A stretch of DNA of 64,000 nucleotides, taken from assembly GCF_043555935.1 (NCBI RefSeq), contig NZ_JBIGIB010000006.1:248001-312000 (forward strand), read 5' to 3'. Of the stretch, positions 25,942 through 34,526 are shown in pieces; within the stretch, counting starts at the first letter, position 1; every line of letters starts with the position of its first letter. Origin of the DNA: Pelomonas baiyunensis. Its GTDB lineage: Bacteria; Pseudomonadota; Gammaproteobacteria; Burkholderiales; Burkholderiaceae_C. Made by a program: the position numbers and the translations under genes. Under the pieces are notes generated by a model. It ran no database searches. It was not told the origin of the DNA and worked only from the letters and a program-made list of their open reading frames with translations.

Positions 25942-25977
25942 TGCAAATCAACAGGTTTGCCGAGGGGACTTCGGACT

Positions 25978-26346
25978 CTACTCGAAGTCTTCGGTCGCGG
26001 GCGCGTCGCCTTGAACCTGGCCCTTGAGCTTGTGGCTGGCGTGAAAGGTGACCACGTTTCGCGCCTTGATGGGGATGGATTCCCCGGTGCGCGGGTTGCG
26101 GCCGGGCCGCGAGGCCTTGCGCCGGATGTTGAAGTTGCCGAAGCCCGACAGCTTCACATCCTGGCCCTTGACGAGGCTGTCGTGCAGGATGTCGAAGAAG
26201 GCTTCGACCATGTCCTTGGACTCGCGCTTGTTCAGGCCGAGCTTGTCGAACAGCAGTTCCGACAACTCGGCCTTGGTCAGCGTGGGCGTCTCGAGGCTGC
26301 CGATGACGACAGCGGCCGCGTCCTTCTTGGTGTCGTGGGCGTCCAT
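25978..26346 (-). CDS. ihfA: Integration host factor alpha subunit
   Basis: 122 residues from the ATG at 26346, which has GGAG five bases upstream; a TTG at 26361 would add five residues overlapping pheT. HU/IHF signature 'GFGNFNIRRKASRPGRNPRT' and the DNA-intercalating 'RNPRTGE' beta arm are present, preceded by 'TLTKAELSELLFDKLGLNKR'. It binds and bends DNA as a heterodimer with IhfB and assists sigma-54 promoters. An N-terminal extension of about 22 residues precedes the usual start of the fold. Confidence 0.96.
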   Translation of the reverse strand: MDAHDTKKDAAAVVIGSLETPTLTKAELSELLFDKLGLNKRESKDMVEAFFDILHDSLVKGQDVKLSGFGNFNIRRKASRPGRNPRTGESIPIKARNVVTFHASHKLKGQVQGDAPATEDFE

Positions 26347-26357
26347 GAAATCTCCGG

Positions 26358-28799
26358 TCAACCGCGCAGCCGGGCGCCGACTTGGCTCGCAGCAGCGGCC
26401 ACGATGGCCGCCACGGCGGCGTCGATGCGCTCGTCGGTCAGGGTCGTCTCGTCGTCGAGCAGTTCCAGGCGAACGGCCAAGGAGCGCTCATCCGCTTGCA
26501 GGTCGGTGGTGGCACCGGCCGCGGGCTTGAAGACGTCGAACAGCTTGGCCGAGCGCAGCAGGGCGCCGCCGGCGGTGGTGATGGCGGCCATCAGCGCGTC
26601 ATGGGAGGTGCTGTCCTTCACCACCAAGGCCAAGTCGCGTTGCACCGCCTGTTGGCGCGGCAGCGGCTGTCCGTGCGGCAGCGTGCGGGTCAGGGCAGCG
26701 TCCAGGTCCAGTTCGAAAACCACGGGCGCACCGCCGGTGATTTCGTAGGCCTGGCGCCAGCGCGGGTGCAGTTCACCGACGATGCCGATGGGCGTGCCGT
26801 TCAGGCGCACGCAGGCGCTGCGGCCCGGGTGCAGCGCAGCATGCTCGGCGGCTTCAAAGGTCAAGGCCTGCGGGGCGAACAGGGCTTCCAGGTCGCCCTT
26901 GACGTCGAAGAAGTCGACGGCGCGGTCTTTCTGGCTCCACTGCTGTTGCTCGGCCGGGCCCCAGGCCAGGCCACCCAGGCGCAGCGGCTGGTCGATACCG
27001 GCGACGGACAGCGGCCCGTTGGCGACGGACGTATCGCGCTTGAACACGCGACCCAGTTCGAACACGCGAACGCGCGTCGCACGGCGGGCCTGGTTGTGGC
27101 GCAGCACCTGCACGAGGCTGCCGATCAGGCTGGTGCGCATCACTGACAGCGGTGCGGCGATGGGGTTGAGCAGCTGGATCGGGTCGGTGACGCCGGCCAG
27201 CTCGCGCTCCCAGCGTTCCTCGACGAAGCTGAAGTTGATGGTCTCGAAGTAGTCGCGCGCAGCCACGGCGCGGCGCAGTGCGTGCTTGGCCTGGCGCGAT
27301 TCCGAACCGGTGCGACCCACGATGGGCGCGAGCGGCGCAGTGGAGGGCAGCGTGGGGTAGCCCAGCACGCGGATGACTTCCTCGATGAGGTCTTCCTCGA
27401 TCTGGATGTCGAAGCGCCAGCTCGGCGGGGTCACCGTGATGGTGCCGTCAGCAGCGGTGAACGGCAGGCCCAGGCGTGTGAACACGCCTTCGCATTGCGC
27501 CTGGGTGACCGGCATGCCGATAACCTTGGCGGCGCGCGCGACGCGCAGCGTCACGGGCTTGGCCACGGGCACGTTGGGCGACTGGTCGTCCATTGGGCCG
27601 ACTTGGGTGTCCGCCGTGCCGCAGATGTCGAGGATGAGCTGCGTGATGCGCTCGATGTGTTCGACGGTCTTGGACGGGTCCACGCCGCGCTCGAAGCGAT
27701 GGCCGGCGTCGGTGCTGAAGTTGTAGCGACGGCCGCGGCCCATGACGGCCTCGGGCCACCAGAAGGCGGCTTCGACGTAGACGTTCTTCGTGTCGTCGGA
27801 CACGGCGGTGTGGTCGCCGCCCATGATGCCGGCGAGGGACTCGACCTCGCGCGCATCCGCGATGACGCCGACCTTCTCGTCCACGGTGATGGTGTTGCCG
27901 TTGAGCAGCTTCAGCTGTTCGCCAGGTTGACCCCAGCGCACGACCAGGTCGCCGCTGATCTTGTCCAGGTCGAAGATGTGGGTGGGGCGGCCGTACTCGA
28001 ACATCACGTAGTTCGAGATGTCCACCAGCGCCGTGACCGAGCGCTGGCCGCAACGCTCCAGGCGCTGCACCATCCACGCGGGCGTGGCCGCCGTGGTGTT
28101 GATGCCCTTGACGACGCGGCCCGAGAAGCGGCCGCACAGGTCCGGGGCTTCCACGCGCACCGCGAGCTTGTCGCCCAGCGTCGGCTTGACCGCCGGGAAC
28201 TCGGGCTGTAGCAGCGGCGCGCCGGTCAGCGCAGACACCTCGCGTGCGATGCTGTAGACGCTCAGGCAATGGCCCAGGTTGGGCGTGAGCTTGAGGGTGA
28301 ACAGGGTGTCGTCCAGCGCCAGGTGCTTTCGGATGTCTTCACCGACCGGGGCGTCAGCGGCCAGCTCCAGCAGGCCGCCATGGTCTTCGCTCAGCTTCAG
28401 TTCGCGGGCCGAGCACAGCATGCCGAAGCTCTCCACGCCGCGCAGCTTGCCGACGCCGATCTTGAACGGCTTGCCATCGGCGCCCGGCGGCAGTTCAGCC
28501 CCGACCGTGGCCAGGGGCACCTTGATGCCCACGCGGGCGTTGGGTGCGCCGCAGACGATTTGCAGCGGTTCGCCGTTGTTGAAGGCGGCGCCGGCGTTGA
28601 CCTTGCACACGCGCAGCTTGTCGGCGTTGGGGTGCTGTTCGGCTTCGAGGATTTCGGCCACGACGATGCCGTGGAAGGGCGGCGCGACCGGGCGCAGCTC
28701 TTCCACTTCCATGCCAGACATGGTCAGCAGTTCAGCCAGTTGGGCGGTGGACAGCGACGGATTGCAGAACTCGCGCAGCCAGGACTCGGGAAATTGCAT
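26358..28799 (-). CDS. pheT: Phenylalanine--tRNA ligase beta subunit
   Basis: 813 residues, as expected. It begins 'MQFPESWLREFCNPSLSTAQ' and has an EMAP/tRNA-binding domain ('VVAEILEAEQHPNADKLRVC'), the B3/B4 editing region, the B5 domain and a C-terminal ferredoxin-like anticodon-binding domain ('VVKDSTSHDALMAAITTAGG'). It forms the alpha2-beta2 enzyme with PheS that charges tRNA-Phe and hydrolyses mis-charged Tyr. It starts 30 bp after pheS. Confidence 0.97.
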   Translation of the reverse strand: MQFPESWLREFCNPSLSTAQLAELLTMSGMEVEELRPVAPPFHGIVVAEILEAEQHPNADKLRVCKVNAGAAFNNGEPLQIVCGAPNARVGIKVPLATVGAELPPGADGKPFKIGVGKLRGVESFGMLCSARELKLSEDHGGLLELAADAPVGEDIRKHLALDDTLFTLKLTPNLGHCLSVYSIAREVSALTGAPLLQPEFPAVKPTLGDKLAVRVEAPDLCGRFSGRVVKGINTTAATPAWMVQRLERCGQRSVTALVDISNYVMFEYGRPTHIFDLDKISGDLVVRWGQPGEQLKLLNGNTITVDEKVGVIADAREVESLAGIMGGDHTAVSDDTKNVYVEAAFWWPEAVMGRGRRYNFSTDAGHRFERGVDPSKTVEHIERITQLILDICGTADTQVGPMDDQSPNVPVAKPVTLRVARAAKVIGMPVTQAQCEGVFTRLGLPFTAADGTITVTPPSWRFDIQIEEDLIEEVIRVLGYPTLPSTAPLAPIVGRTGSESRQAKHALRRAVAARDYFETINFSFVEERWERELAGVTDPIQLLNPIAAPLSVMRTSLIGSLVQVLRHNQARRATRVRVFELGRVFKRDTSVANGPLSVAGIDQPLRLGGLAWGPAEQQQWSQKDRAVDFFDVKGDLEALFAPQALTFEAAEHAALHPGRSACVRLNGTPIGIVGELHPRWRQAYEITGGAPVVFELDLDAALTRTLPHGQPLPRQQAVQRDLALVVKDSTSHDALMAAITTAGGALLRSAKLFDVFKPAAGATTDLQADERSLAVRLELLDDETTLTDERIDAAVAAIVAAAASQVGARLRG

Positions 28800-28829
28800 G
28801 ATGACTCGTGAACTAGAAGGCTGGGCGGA

Positions 28830-29873
28830 TCACTTGAACTGCGACAGGAAGCGCAGATCGCCGTCGAAGAAGGCGCGCAGGTCGTTGACGCCGTAGCGCA
28901 GCATGGCCAGGCGGTCGATGCCAGAGCCGAAGGCAAAACCGATGTAGCGCTCGGGGTCGAGGCCCATGTTGCGGATGACTAGCGGGTGCACCTGACCGGA
29001 GCCAGAGACTTCCAGCCAGCGGCCCTTCAGCGGGCCGCTCTCGAACATGATGTCGATCTCGGCGCTGGGTTCGGTGAACGGGAAGTAGCTGGGGCGGAAG
29101 CGCAGCTGCAGTTGGTCGGTCTCGAAGAAGGCGGTGATGAAATTCAGGTAGACCGCCTTCAGGTCCTTGAACGAGATGTTCTCGCCCACCCACAGGCCTT
29201 CGACCTGGTGGAACATGGGCGAGTGGGTCGCGTCGCTGTCCACGCGGTAGGTGCGGCCCGGCGCGATGACGCGGATCTCGGGCATCGTTTCCTGGCCGGC
29301 GTAGCGCTTGGCGTGCGCCTGCGCGTAGCGGATCTGCATCGGGCTGGTGTGCGGGCGCAGGTTCAGCCAGCTGCCGTTCTCGTCTTTCATGTCGACGTAG
29401 AACGTGTCCTGCATGGAGCGGGCGGGGTGGTTCTCGGGGTTGTTCAGCGCCGAGAAGCTGTACCAGTCGGTCTCGATCTCGGGGCCGTCGGCCACGTCGA
29501 AGCCCATGGAGGCGAAGATGGCCTCGATGCGCTCCATGGCGCGGGTGATCGGGTGCAGGCCACCGGTGCCGCGTTGGCGGCCGGGGAGCGTCACATCGAG
29601 GGCCTCGGCCTTGAGCTGCTTCTCGAGCTCTGCGGCGGCGAGCGCGTCGCGACGGGCGGTCAGGGCGGCCTCGATGGCCACCTTGGTCTGGTTGATCTCG
29701 GCGCCGCGGGTCTTCTTTTCTTCGATGCTGAGGGCGCCCAGGCCCTTCATCAGTTCGGTCACGCGGCCGGACTTGCCGAGGAAGCGCGCCTTGGCGTTTT
29801 CCAGTTCGGCGGGCGTCGGGGCAGCGGCAAAGTCCGCTTGCGCGGCAGCCAAGAGGGCGTCGAGATCAGACAT
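28830..29873 (-). CDS. pheS: Phenylalanine--tRNA ligase alpha subunit
   Basis: 347 residues from the ATG at 29873 (MSDLDALLAAAQADF); the frame is open further upstream through the rplT gap but without homologous content. Class II core motifs: 'HPITRAMERIEAIFASMGFD', 'DTFYVDMKDENG', 'PHTSPMQIRYAQ', 'RTYRVDSDATHSPMFHQVEG' and 'GSGIDRLAMLRYGVNDLRAF'. It is preceded by two stem-loops in the rplT-pheS gap, the second terminator-like. Confidence 0.97.
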   Translation of the reverse strand: MSDLDALLAAAQADFAAAPTPAELENAKARFLGKSGRVTELMKGLGALSIEEKKTRGAEINQTKVAIEAALTARRDALAAAELEKQLKAEALDVTLPGRQRGTGGLHPITRAMERIEAIFASMGFDVADGPEIETDWYSFSALNNPENHPARSMQDTFYVDMKDENGSWLNLRPHTSPMQIRYAQAHAKRYAGQETMPEIRVIAPGRTYRVDSDATHSPMFHQVEGLWVGENISFKDLKAVYLNFITAFFETDQLQLRFRPSYFPFTEPSAEIDIMFESGPLKGRWLEVSGSGQVHPLVIRNMGLDPERYIGFAFGSGIDRLAMLRYGVNDLRAFFDGDLRFLSQFK

Positions 29874-29886
29874 CGGGAATTTGGAA

Positions 29887-29945
29887 TGAGAAAGGGCCGA
29901 CCCTGGTGGGCCGGCCCTCAAAGCTTGCGTGCTCCGGCGCAAACC
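29887..29945 (-). terminator. Tandem stem-loops between rplT and pheS, possible attenuator
   Basis: Minus strand: CTCCGG/CCGGAG (stem of 6, within 29934-29951) is followed by AGGGCCGGCCC-ACCA-GGGTCGGCCCT (about 29892-29918), then TTTCTCATT. The second hairpin looks like a rho-independent terminator inside the rplT-pheS operon. E. coli has a Phe-rich leader peptide (PheM) in this gap; no such peptide is visible here. Confidence 0.5.
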
Positions 29946-29959
29946 GGAGCGGGTCGCAA

Positions 29960-30316
29960 TCAGGCGAGCGCGGCCTTCACCTTGGCGAAGATGCTGGCGA
30001 AACCAGCCGGGTCGTTGACGGCCAGATCGGCGAGGACCTTGCGGTCGATCTCGATCTGGGCCTTCTTCAGACCTGCCACGAACTTGCTGTAGGACAGACC
30101 CAGGCCACGCGAGGCGGCGTTGATACGGGCGATCCACAGCTGACGGAACACGCGCTTCTTGGTGCGGCGGTCACGGTAGGCGTATTGACCCGCCTTCATC
30201 ACCGCCTGCTTGGCGATGCGGAAAACGTTCTTACGACGACCGCGGAAGCCCTTGGCCAGGGCCAGGACCTTCTTGTGACGGGCGCGAGCGGTAACACCAC
30301 GTTTGACGCGAGGCAT
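29960..30316 (-). CDS. rplT: 50S ribosomal protein L20
   Basis: 118 residues, exact family length. 'MPRVKRGVTARARHKKVLAL' and 'AKGFRGRRKNVFRIAKQAVM' are diagnostic. It binds 23S rRNA early in 50S assembly and, in other bacteria, represses translation of its own operon. It is 26 bp downstream of rpmI. Confidence 0.98.
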   Translation of the reverse strand: MPRVKRGVTARARHKKVLALAKGFRGRRKNVFRIAKQAVMKAGQYAYRDRRTKKRVFRQLWIARINAASRGLGLSYSKFVAGLKKAQIEIDRKVLADLAVNDPAGFASIFAKVKAALA

Positions 30317-30342
30317 ATGTTTCTCCTTCTAGTCTTGGTGGA

Positions 30343-30546
30343 TTACAGGCCGGCGAAAGGCAACATTTGAGCCATGTGGCCCATGTTGGTTTCGTGCACG
30401 TTCACAGCGCCGCGCAGCTGACGCTTGTTCTTCGTGGTCTTCTTGGTCAGGATGTGGCGCTTGAACGCCTGACCGCGCTTGACGGTGCCACCCGGACGAA
30501 CGCGAAAACGCTTCTTCGCGCTGCTCTTGGTCTTCATCTTGGGCAT
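30343..30546 (-). CDS. rpmI: 50S ribosomal protein L35
   Basis: 67 residues from the ATG at 30546 (MPKMKTKSSAKKRFRVRPGG), the standard length; upstream in-frame codons to 30600 are not conserved. Very basic, ends 'NMGHMAQMLPFAGL'. It is 120 bp after infC; the gap holds an AACCCG/CGGGTT inverted repeat that could take part in operon autoregulation. Confidence 0.97.
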   Translation of the reverse strand: MPKMKTKSSAKKRFRVRPGGTVKRGQAFKRHILTKKTTKNKRQLRGAVNVHETNMGHMAQMLPFAGL

Positions 30547-30666
30547 GTGAATGCTCCTTTTAAGTATGTCCCTGGGGCGGTGCCGGAGACTCCGACACAC
30601 TTGTTGGCCTCAGGAGACTTGTGAACCCGCCAGCGACCAAACCGACGGGTTAAACCTGCTTCGATC

Positions 30667-31212
30667 TCAGCGCTTCTTGGGCGCCAGGACCATGATCATC
30701 TGCCGACCTTCGAGCTTCGGCATGTTTTCAACCACCGCCACGTCCGCCAGTTCGTCGCGGATCCGCTCCAGCAGGCGCATGCCAATGTCCTGGTGCGTGA
30801 TCTCGCGGCCCCGGTAGCGCAGCGTGACCTTGCCCTTGTCGCCGTCTTCAGCGATGAAGCGGCGCAGGTTGCGCATCTTGATCTGGTAGTCGCCTTCGTC
30901 CGTGCCCGGGCGGAATTTGACTTCCTTGATCTCGATGATCTTCTGCTTGGCCTTGGCTTCCGCAGCGCGCTTTTGTTCCTGGTACTTGAACTTGCCGTAG
31001 TCCATCAGCCGGCAGACCGGCGGGTTGGCGGTGGCAGAGATCTCGACCAGGTCCACATCCATATCGCCCGCCATGCGCAGGGCTTCCTGGATGCTGACGA
31101 TCCCGATGGGTTCATTCTCGGGGCCGTTCAGACGGACTTCGGGAGCCATGATTTCGCGGTTCAGGCGGTGCTTGCGCTCTGGAATCGCACGACGGTCGGC
31201 AAACGTAGCGAT
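30667..31212 (-). CDS. infC: Translation initiation factor IF-3 with AUC start codon
   Basis: 181 residues if started at ATC (31210-31212). From there the frame reads IATFADRRAIPERKHRLNRE then IMAPEVRLNG, the conserved IF-3 N-terminus; an in-frame stop lies only five codons upstream, with no ATG, GTG or TTG between. Starting at the ATG at 31149 would delete 21 conserved residues. AAAGG lies eight bases upstream of ATC. Known infC genes use AUU or AUC so that IF-3 discriminates against its own start. The rest has both domains, including 'RLMDYGKFKYQEQKRAAEAK'. It follows thrS by 65 bp. Confidence 0.95.
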   Translation of the reverse strand: MATFADRRAIPERKHRLNREIMAPEVRLNGPENEPIGIVSIQEALRMAGDMDVDLVEISATANPPVCRLMDYGKFKYQEQKRAAEAKAKQKIIEIKEVKFRPGTDEGDYQIKMRNLRRFIAEDGDKGKVTLRYRGREITHQDIGMRLLERIRDELADVAVVENMPKLEGRQMIMVLAPKKR

Positions 31213-31277
31213 GGTGTGGACCTTTCAAGGGGCCCAGGCGAGGGCCCAAACAAAAACGAATCGCGCCCGGACGGCGG

Positions 31278-33185
31278 TCAGACTTTGTTGGTGATGTCTG
31301 CGGAGATCCGGTCGAGGAAGTCCTGCAGGGGCATCACACCAAGGTCTTGGTTGCCACGGGCGCGTACCGCAACGCTGCCGTTCGCCTTTTCCTTGTCACC
31401 CACGACGAGGATGTACGGCAGCTTTTGCATGGAATGCTGACGGATTTTATAGGTGATCTTCTCGTTGCGCAAATCGGCCTGAGCCCTAAGCCCTTGTTTT
31501 TGCAGCGATTTCACGATTTCCGCGACGTAATCGGCCTGGGAATCGGTGATGTTGGCCACGACCACCTGCGTCGGAGCGAGCCAGGTGGGCAGTGCGCCGG
31601 CGTGCTGTTCGATCAGGATGCCGATGAAACGCTCCAGGCTGCCGACGATGGCGCGGTGCAGCATCACGGGGTTCTTGTGCTGGCCGTCTTCGTCCACGAA
31701 CTCGGCGCCCAAGCGGCCCGGCATGGAGAAGTCGACCTGCATCGTGCCGCACTGCCACTGGCGGCCCAGGGCGTCTTTCAGCGTGTATTCGATCTTGGGG
31801 CCGTAGAAGGCGCCATCACCCGGGGCGATGACGAAATCCACGCCCGAGGCACGCAGGCTTTCCATCAGCGCATGCTCGGCCTTGTCCCAGATTTCATCGG
31901 AGCCGATGCGGGCATCCGGCCGCGTCGCGACCTTGTAGATGATGTCCGTGAAGCCGAAGTCCTGGTAGACCTTCTGCAGCAAGGCCGTGTAGGCGACGCA
32001 CTCGGGCAGGATCTGGTCTTCCGTGCAGAAGATGTGGCCGTCGTCCTGCGTGAAACCGCGCACGCGCATGATGCCGTGCAGGCCGCCCGTGGGCTCGTTG
32101 CGGTGGCACTGGCCGAATTCGCCGAAGCGCAGCGGCAGGTCGCGGTAGCTCTTCACGCCGTGCTTGAAGATCAGGATGTGACCCGGGCAGTTCATCGGCT
32201 TGAGCGCGTAGTCGCGCTTTTCCGATTCGGTCGTGAACATGTTGTCGCGGTACTTGTCCCAGTGGCCCGTGGCTTCCCACAGCGTTTTGTCGAGCAGCTG
32301 CGGACCCTTGACCTCCTGGTAGCCGTTGTCGCGGTAGACGCGGCGCATGTACTGCTCCACCTCCTGCCACACCGTCCAGCCCTTGGGGTGCCAGAAGACA
32401 ACGCCCGGGGCGTGCTCGTCGATGTGGAAGAGGTCCAGTTCCTTGCCGAGCTTGCGGTGGTCGCGCTTCTCGGCCTCCTCCAGCATGGTCAGGTACTTCT
32501 GCAGGTCGTCCTTGCTGGCCCACGCCGTGCCGTAGACGCGTTGCAGCATCTCGTTGCGGTGGTCGCCGCGCCAGTAGGCGCCGGCCACTTTCATCAGCTT
32601 GAAGTGCTTGAGCTTGCCCGTGCTGGGCACGTGGGGGCCGCGGCACAGGTCTTCAAACTTGCCTTCGGCGTACAGCGACACATCCTGGTCGGCCGGGATG
32701 CTTTCGATGATCTCGGCCTTGTAGGCCTCGCCCATGGCTTTGAAGTGCGCCACGGCTTCGTCACGCGGCAGCACGCGGCGCACCACCTTTTCATCCTTCT
32801 TGGCCAGCTCGGTCATCTTGGACTCGATGGCGGCCAGGTCTTCCGGCGTGAAGGGGCGCTTGTAGGCGAAGTCGTAATAGAAGCCGTGCTCGATGACCGG
32901 GCCGATGGTGACCTGGGCGTCGGGGTACAGCTCCTTCACCGCGTAGGCCAGCAGGTGGGCCGTGGAGTGGCGGATCATGTCCAGGCCGTCTTCGTCCTTG
33001 TCGGTGACGATGGACAGTTGCACGTCGCGGTCGATGACGTGCGACAGGTCGACGACCTTGCCGTCGACCTTGCCGCCGAGGGCCGCCTTGGCCAGGCCGG
33101 TGCCGATGCTGGCGGCCACCTCGCCCACCGTCAAGGCGGCAGGGAATTCACGGCGCGAGCCGTCGGGCAGTTGGATGGAAATCAT
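31278..33185 (-). CDS. thrS: Threonine--tRNA ligase
   Basis: 635 residues. TGS domain at the N-terminus ('MISIQLPDGSRREFPAALTV'), editing domain with 'RHSTAHLLAYAVKELYPDAQ' (HxxxH) and 'LCRGPHVPSTGKLKHFKLMK', catalytic core with 'MNCPGHILIFKHGVKSYRDL' (Zn Cys) and 'LHGIMRVRGFTQDDGHIFCT', and an anticodon-binding domain ending 'QDFLDRISADITNKV'. It charges tRNA-Thr. It heads the thrS-infC-rpmI-rplT-pheST operon and is preceded by a threonine-rich leader peptide and terminator hairpin. Confidence 0.98.
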   Translation of the reverse strand: MISIQLPDGSRREFPAALTVGEVAASIGTGLAKAALGGKVDGKVVDLSHVIDRDVQLSIVTDKDEDGLDMIRHSTAHLLAYAVKELYPDAQVTIGPVIEHGFYYDFAYKRPFTPEDLAAIESKMTELAKKDEKVVRRVLPRDEAVAHFKAMGEAYKAEIIESIPADQDVSLYAEGKFEDLCRGPHVPSTGKLKHFKLMKVAGAYWRGDHRNEMLQRVYGTAWASKDDLQKYLTMLEEAEKRDHRKLGKELDLFHIDEHAPGVVFWHPKGWTVWQEVEQYMRRVYRDNGYQEVKGPQLLDKTLWEATGHWDKYRDNMFTTESEKRDYALKPMNCPGHILIFKHGVKSYRDLPLRFGEFGQCHRNEPTGGLHGIMRVRGFTQDDGHIFCTEDQILPECVAYTALLQKVYQDFGFTDIIYKVATRPDARIGSDEIWDKAEHALMESLRASGVDFVIAPGDGAFYGPKIEYTLKDALGRQWQCGTMQVDFSMPGRLGAEFVDEDGQHKNPVMLHRAIVGSLERFIGILIEQHAGALPTWLAPTQVVVANITDSQADYVAEIVKSLQKQGLRAQADLRNEKITYKIRQHSMQKLPYILVVGDKEKANGSVAVRARGNQDLGVMPLQDFLDRISADITNKV

Positions 33186-33213
33186 GGGGTGCTCCGTTCG
33201 TGGGGCAGAAATG

Positions 33214-33239
33214 AAAAAGCGCGGCCACTTGCCGCGCTT
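33214..33239 (-). terminator. Intrinsic terminator in thrS leader (attenuator)
   Basis: Minus strand: AAGCGCGGC (33231-33239) pairs over 9 bp with GCCGCGCTT (33217-33225), loop AAGTG, followed by TTT and CATTTC. It lies about 30 bp before the thrS ATG. A segment just after the leader-peptide stop, GCCGCG (33271-33276), can pair with CGCGGC of the terminator's first arm, giving an alternative antiterminator of six G-C pairs. Confidence 0.8.
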
Positions 33240-33279
33240 GGTTTCTTGCCCGAAGGCAGGCGTGACGAGCCGCGGCCGA

Positions 33280-33318
33280 CTAGGTACCGGTGAAGGTGGT
33301 CGTAGTTCGCGGTGTCAT
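33280..33318 (-). CDS. Threonine-rich leader peptide of thrS
   Basis: A 12-codon frame from ATG at 33316-33318 to TAG at 33280-33282 encodes MTPRTTTTFTGT: seven threonines, four of them consecutive. An AAAGG lies ten bases upstream of the ATG. It is placed 95 bp before thrS with an intrinsic terminator in between, the standard arrangement for ribosome-mediated attenuation: low charged tRNA-Thr stalls the ribosome and lets region 2 pair with the terminator arm. Too short for normal gene calling. Confidence 0.8.
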   Translation of the reverse strand: MTPRTTTTFTGT

Positions 33319-33361
33319 AACCAGGGTGCCTTTCTCGCTCTTGTGAGGGGAGGGAGCCCGG

Positions 33362-33367
33362 ATTCTA
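33362..33367 (-). promoter_or_regulatory. Candidate -10 box of thrS operon
   Basis: TAGAAT on the minus strand, 44 bp before the leader-peptide ATG and overlapping the stop codon of the patatin-like gene. No good -35 is visible at 17 bp. The call depends on the leader architecture downstream. Confidence 0.4.
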
Positions 33368-34453
33368 AAGGCTCAGGGCCTGGATGGTGTCCTGGCGCGT
33401 GAGCGCCGCGAAATCATCGGCCAGCCGCTGGCTGGCCGCCACGGCGGTGCGCCAGCGGCGGCGGCGTTCCTCGGCGTCGAGCTTGATGAAGTCGTTGCGG
33501 TCGGGCAGCTTGGCCCCGGGCAGGCTGGCAATCCACTCGGGCGACGGGCACAGCAGCACCACGTTGTCCAGGAAGGCGGTTGCCCGGTGGCGGTGCTTGA
33601 GCGCCTTGTCCAGCCAGCCGGGCACGACCTGGCGCTGGAAGTGTGGGTACAGCACCAGCGGTGCGTTGGCCTGCTGCAGCGCGCGGTAGTCCAGGTGCAG
33701 GTGGTAGTCGGTGATGCCGCCGTCCCAGTAGGCACCGCGCGGCGCGCCCGGCAGGTCGTGTTGGGCCTGGAGCCAGAACGGGATGGAGCAGCTGGCCAGC
33801 AAGGCCCCACGCAGGTTGGCCCGTGACAGGTGCACCTCGCGGCTCGTGAAGTCGTTCAGCCCAAGCGGCAGCCGGTCGCGCGGATCGGAGAAGACCACCC
33901 GCTCCAGGAACCGCCCCAGCAGCGGGCGCGACATCGCATTGGCCGCGAACGCGCCCAAGTAGCCCAACGGCGTGCGCAGCTTGCCTTCGCGGGCCAGCAG
34001 GCCGGCGCGGCCGCGCGAGGTGACGATGTGCAGGCGCAGGCGCGGGTGGGCCAGCACCTCGGCTTCGCGCCCTTCGAAGATCTCCGCCAGGATTTCGCCG
34101 AAGCGCCGGCTCACGCCCTCCGGGCGCGGTCGGGTTTCGCCCGGCAGCACGTCGTACTCCTGGGTGACGTAGGCCTCGGCCATCACCTCGAACGCATGGG
34201 CCACGCCCCGGTGGGCCAGGGCGGCCGTGGCCATGCGCCAGGCGCCGATGCTGGCGCCCACTAGGTGCACGGTGTGGCGGCTCTGGGCGAGCCAGTCGCC
34301 AAATATCAGGCGGTCCAGCCCGTTGAGGATCAAGCCTTTGGGCCCGCCCGCGGCGGCGGGGATCAGGCCCACATCCTCGGGCCGCAGGCCGCGCTCGGCC
34401 AAGCGGGCCCGGGCGGCCGGGCCGGCAAAGAGTTGAAGGGCAAGAGCAGTCAT
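33365..34453 (-). CDS. Patatin-like phospholipase
   Basis: 362 residues. Oxyanion region 'AAAGGPKGLILNGLD' near 34-48, nucleophile elbow GASIG at 66-70 (Ser68) and the dyad partner DGG at 244-246 ('AYWDGGITDYHLH') are all present, so it should be an active Ser-Asp lipid acyl hydrolase. No signal peptide is evident; probably cytoplasmic. Its stop overlaps the predicted thrS -10 box. Substrate and pathway are unknown. Confidence 0.85.
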   Translation of the reverse strand: MTALALQLFAGPAARARLAERGLRPEDVGLIPAAAGGPKGLILNGLDRLIFGDWLAQSRHTVHLVGASIGAWRMATAALAHRGVAHAFEVMAEAYVTQEYDVLPGETRPRPEGVSRRFGEILAEIFEGREAEVLAHPRLRLHIVTSRGRAGLLAREGKLRTPLGYLGAFAANAMSRPLLGRFLERVVFSDPRDRLPLGLNDFTSREVHLSRANLRGALLASCSIPFWLQAQHDLPGAPRGAYWDGGITDYHLHLDYRALQQANAPLVLYPHFQRQVVPGWLDKALKHRHRATAFLDNVVLLCPSPEWIASLPGAKLPDRNDFIKLDAEERRRRWRTAVAASQRLADDFAALTRQDTIQALSL

Positions 34454-34526
34454 TGCCCGACACCATAGCCGAGCACCGGGCGGCTGCGTGCTGCTCTGGC
34501 GACGTCAGCCCCCACTCGCCGTGAAC

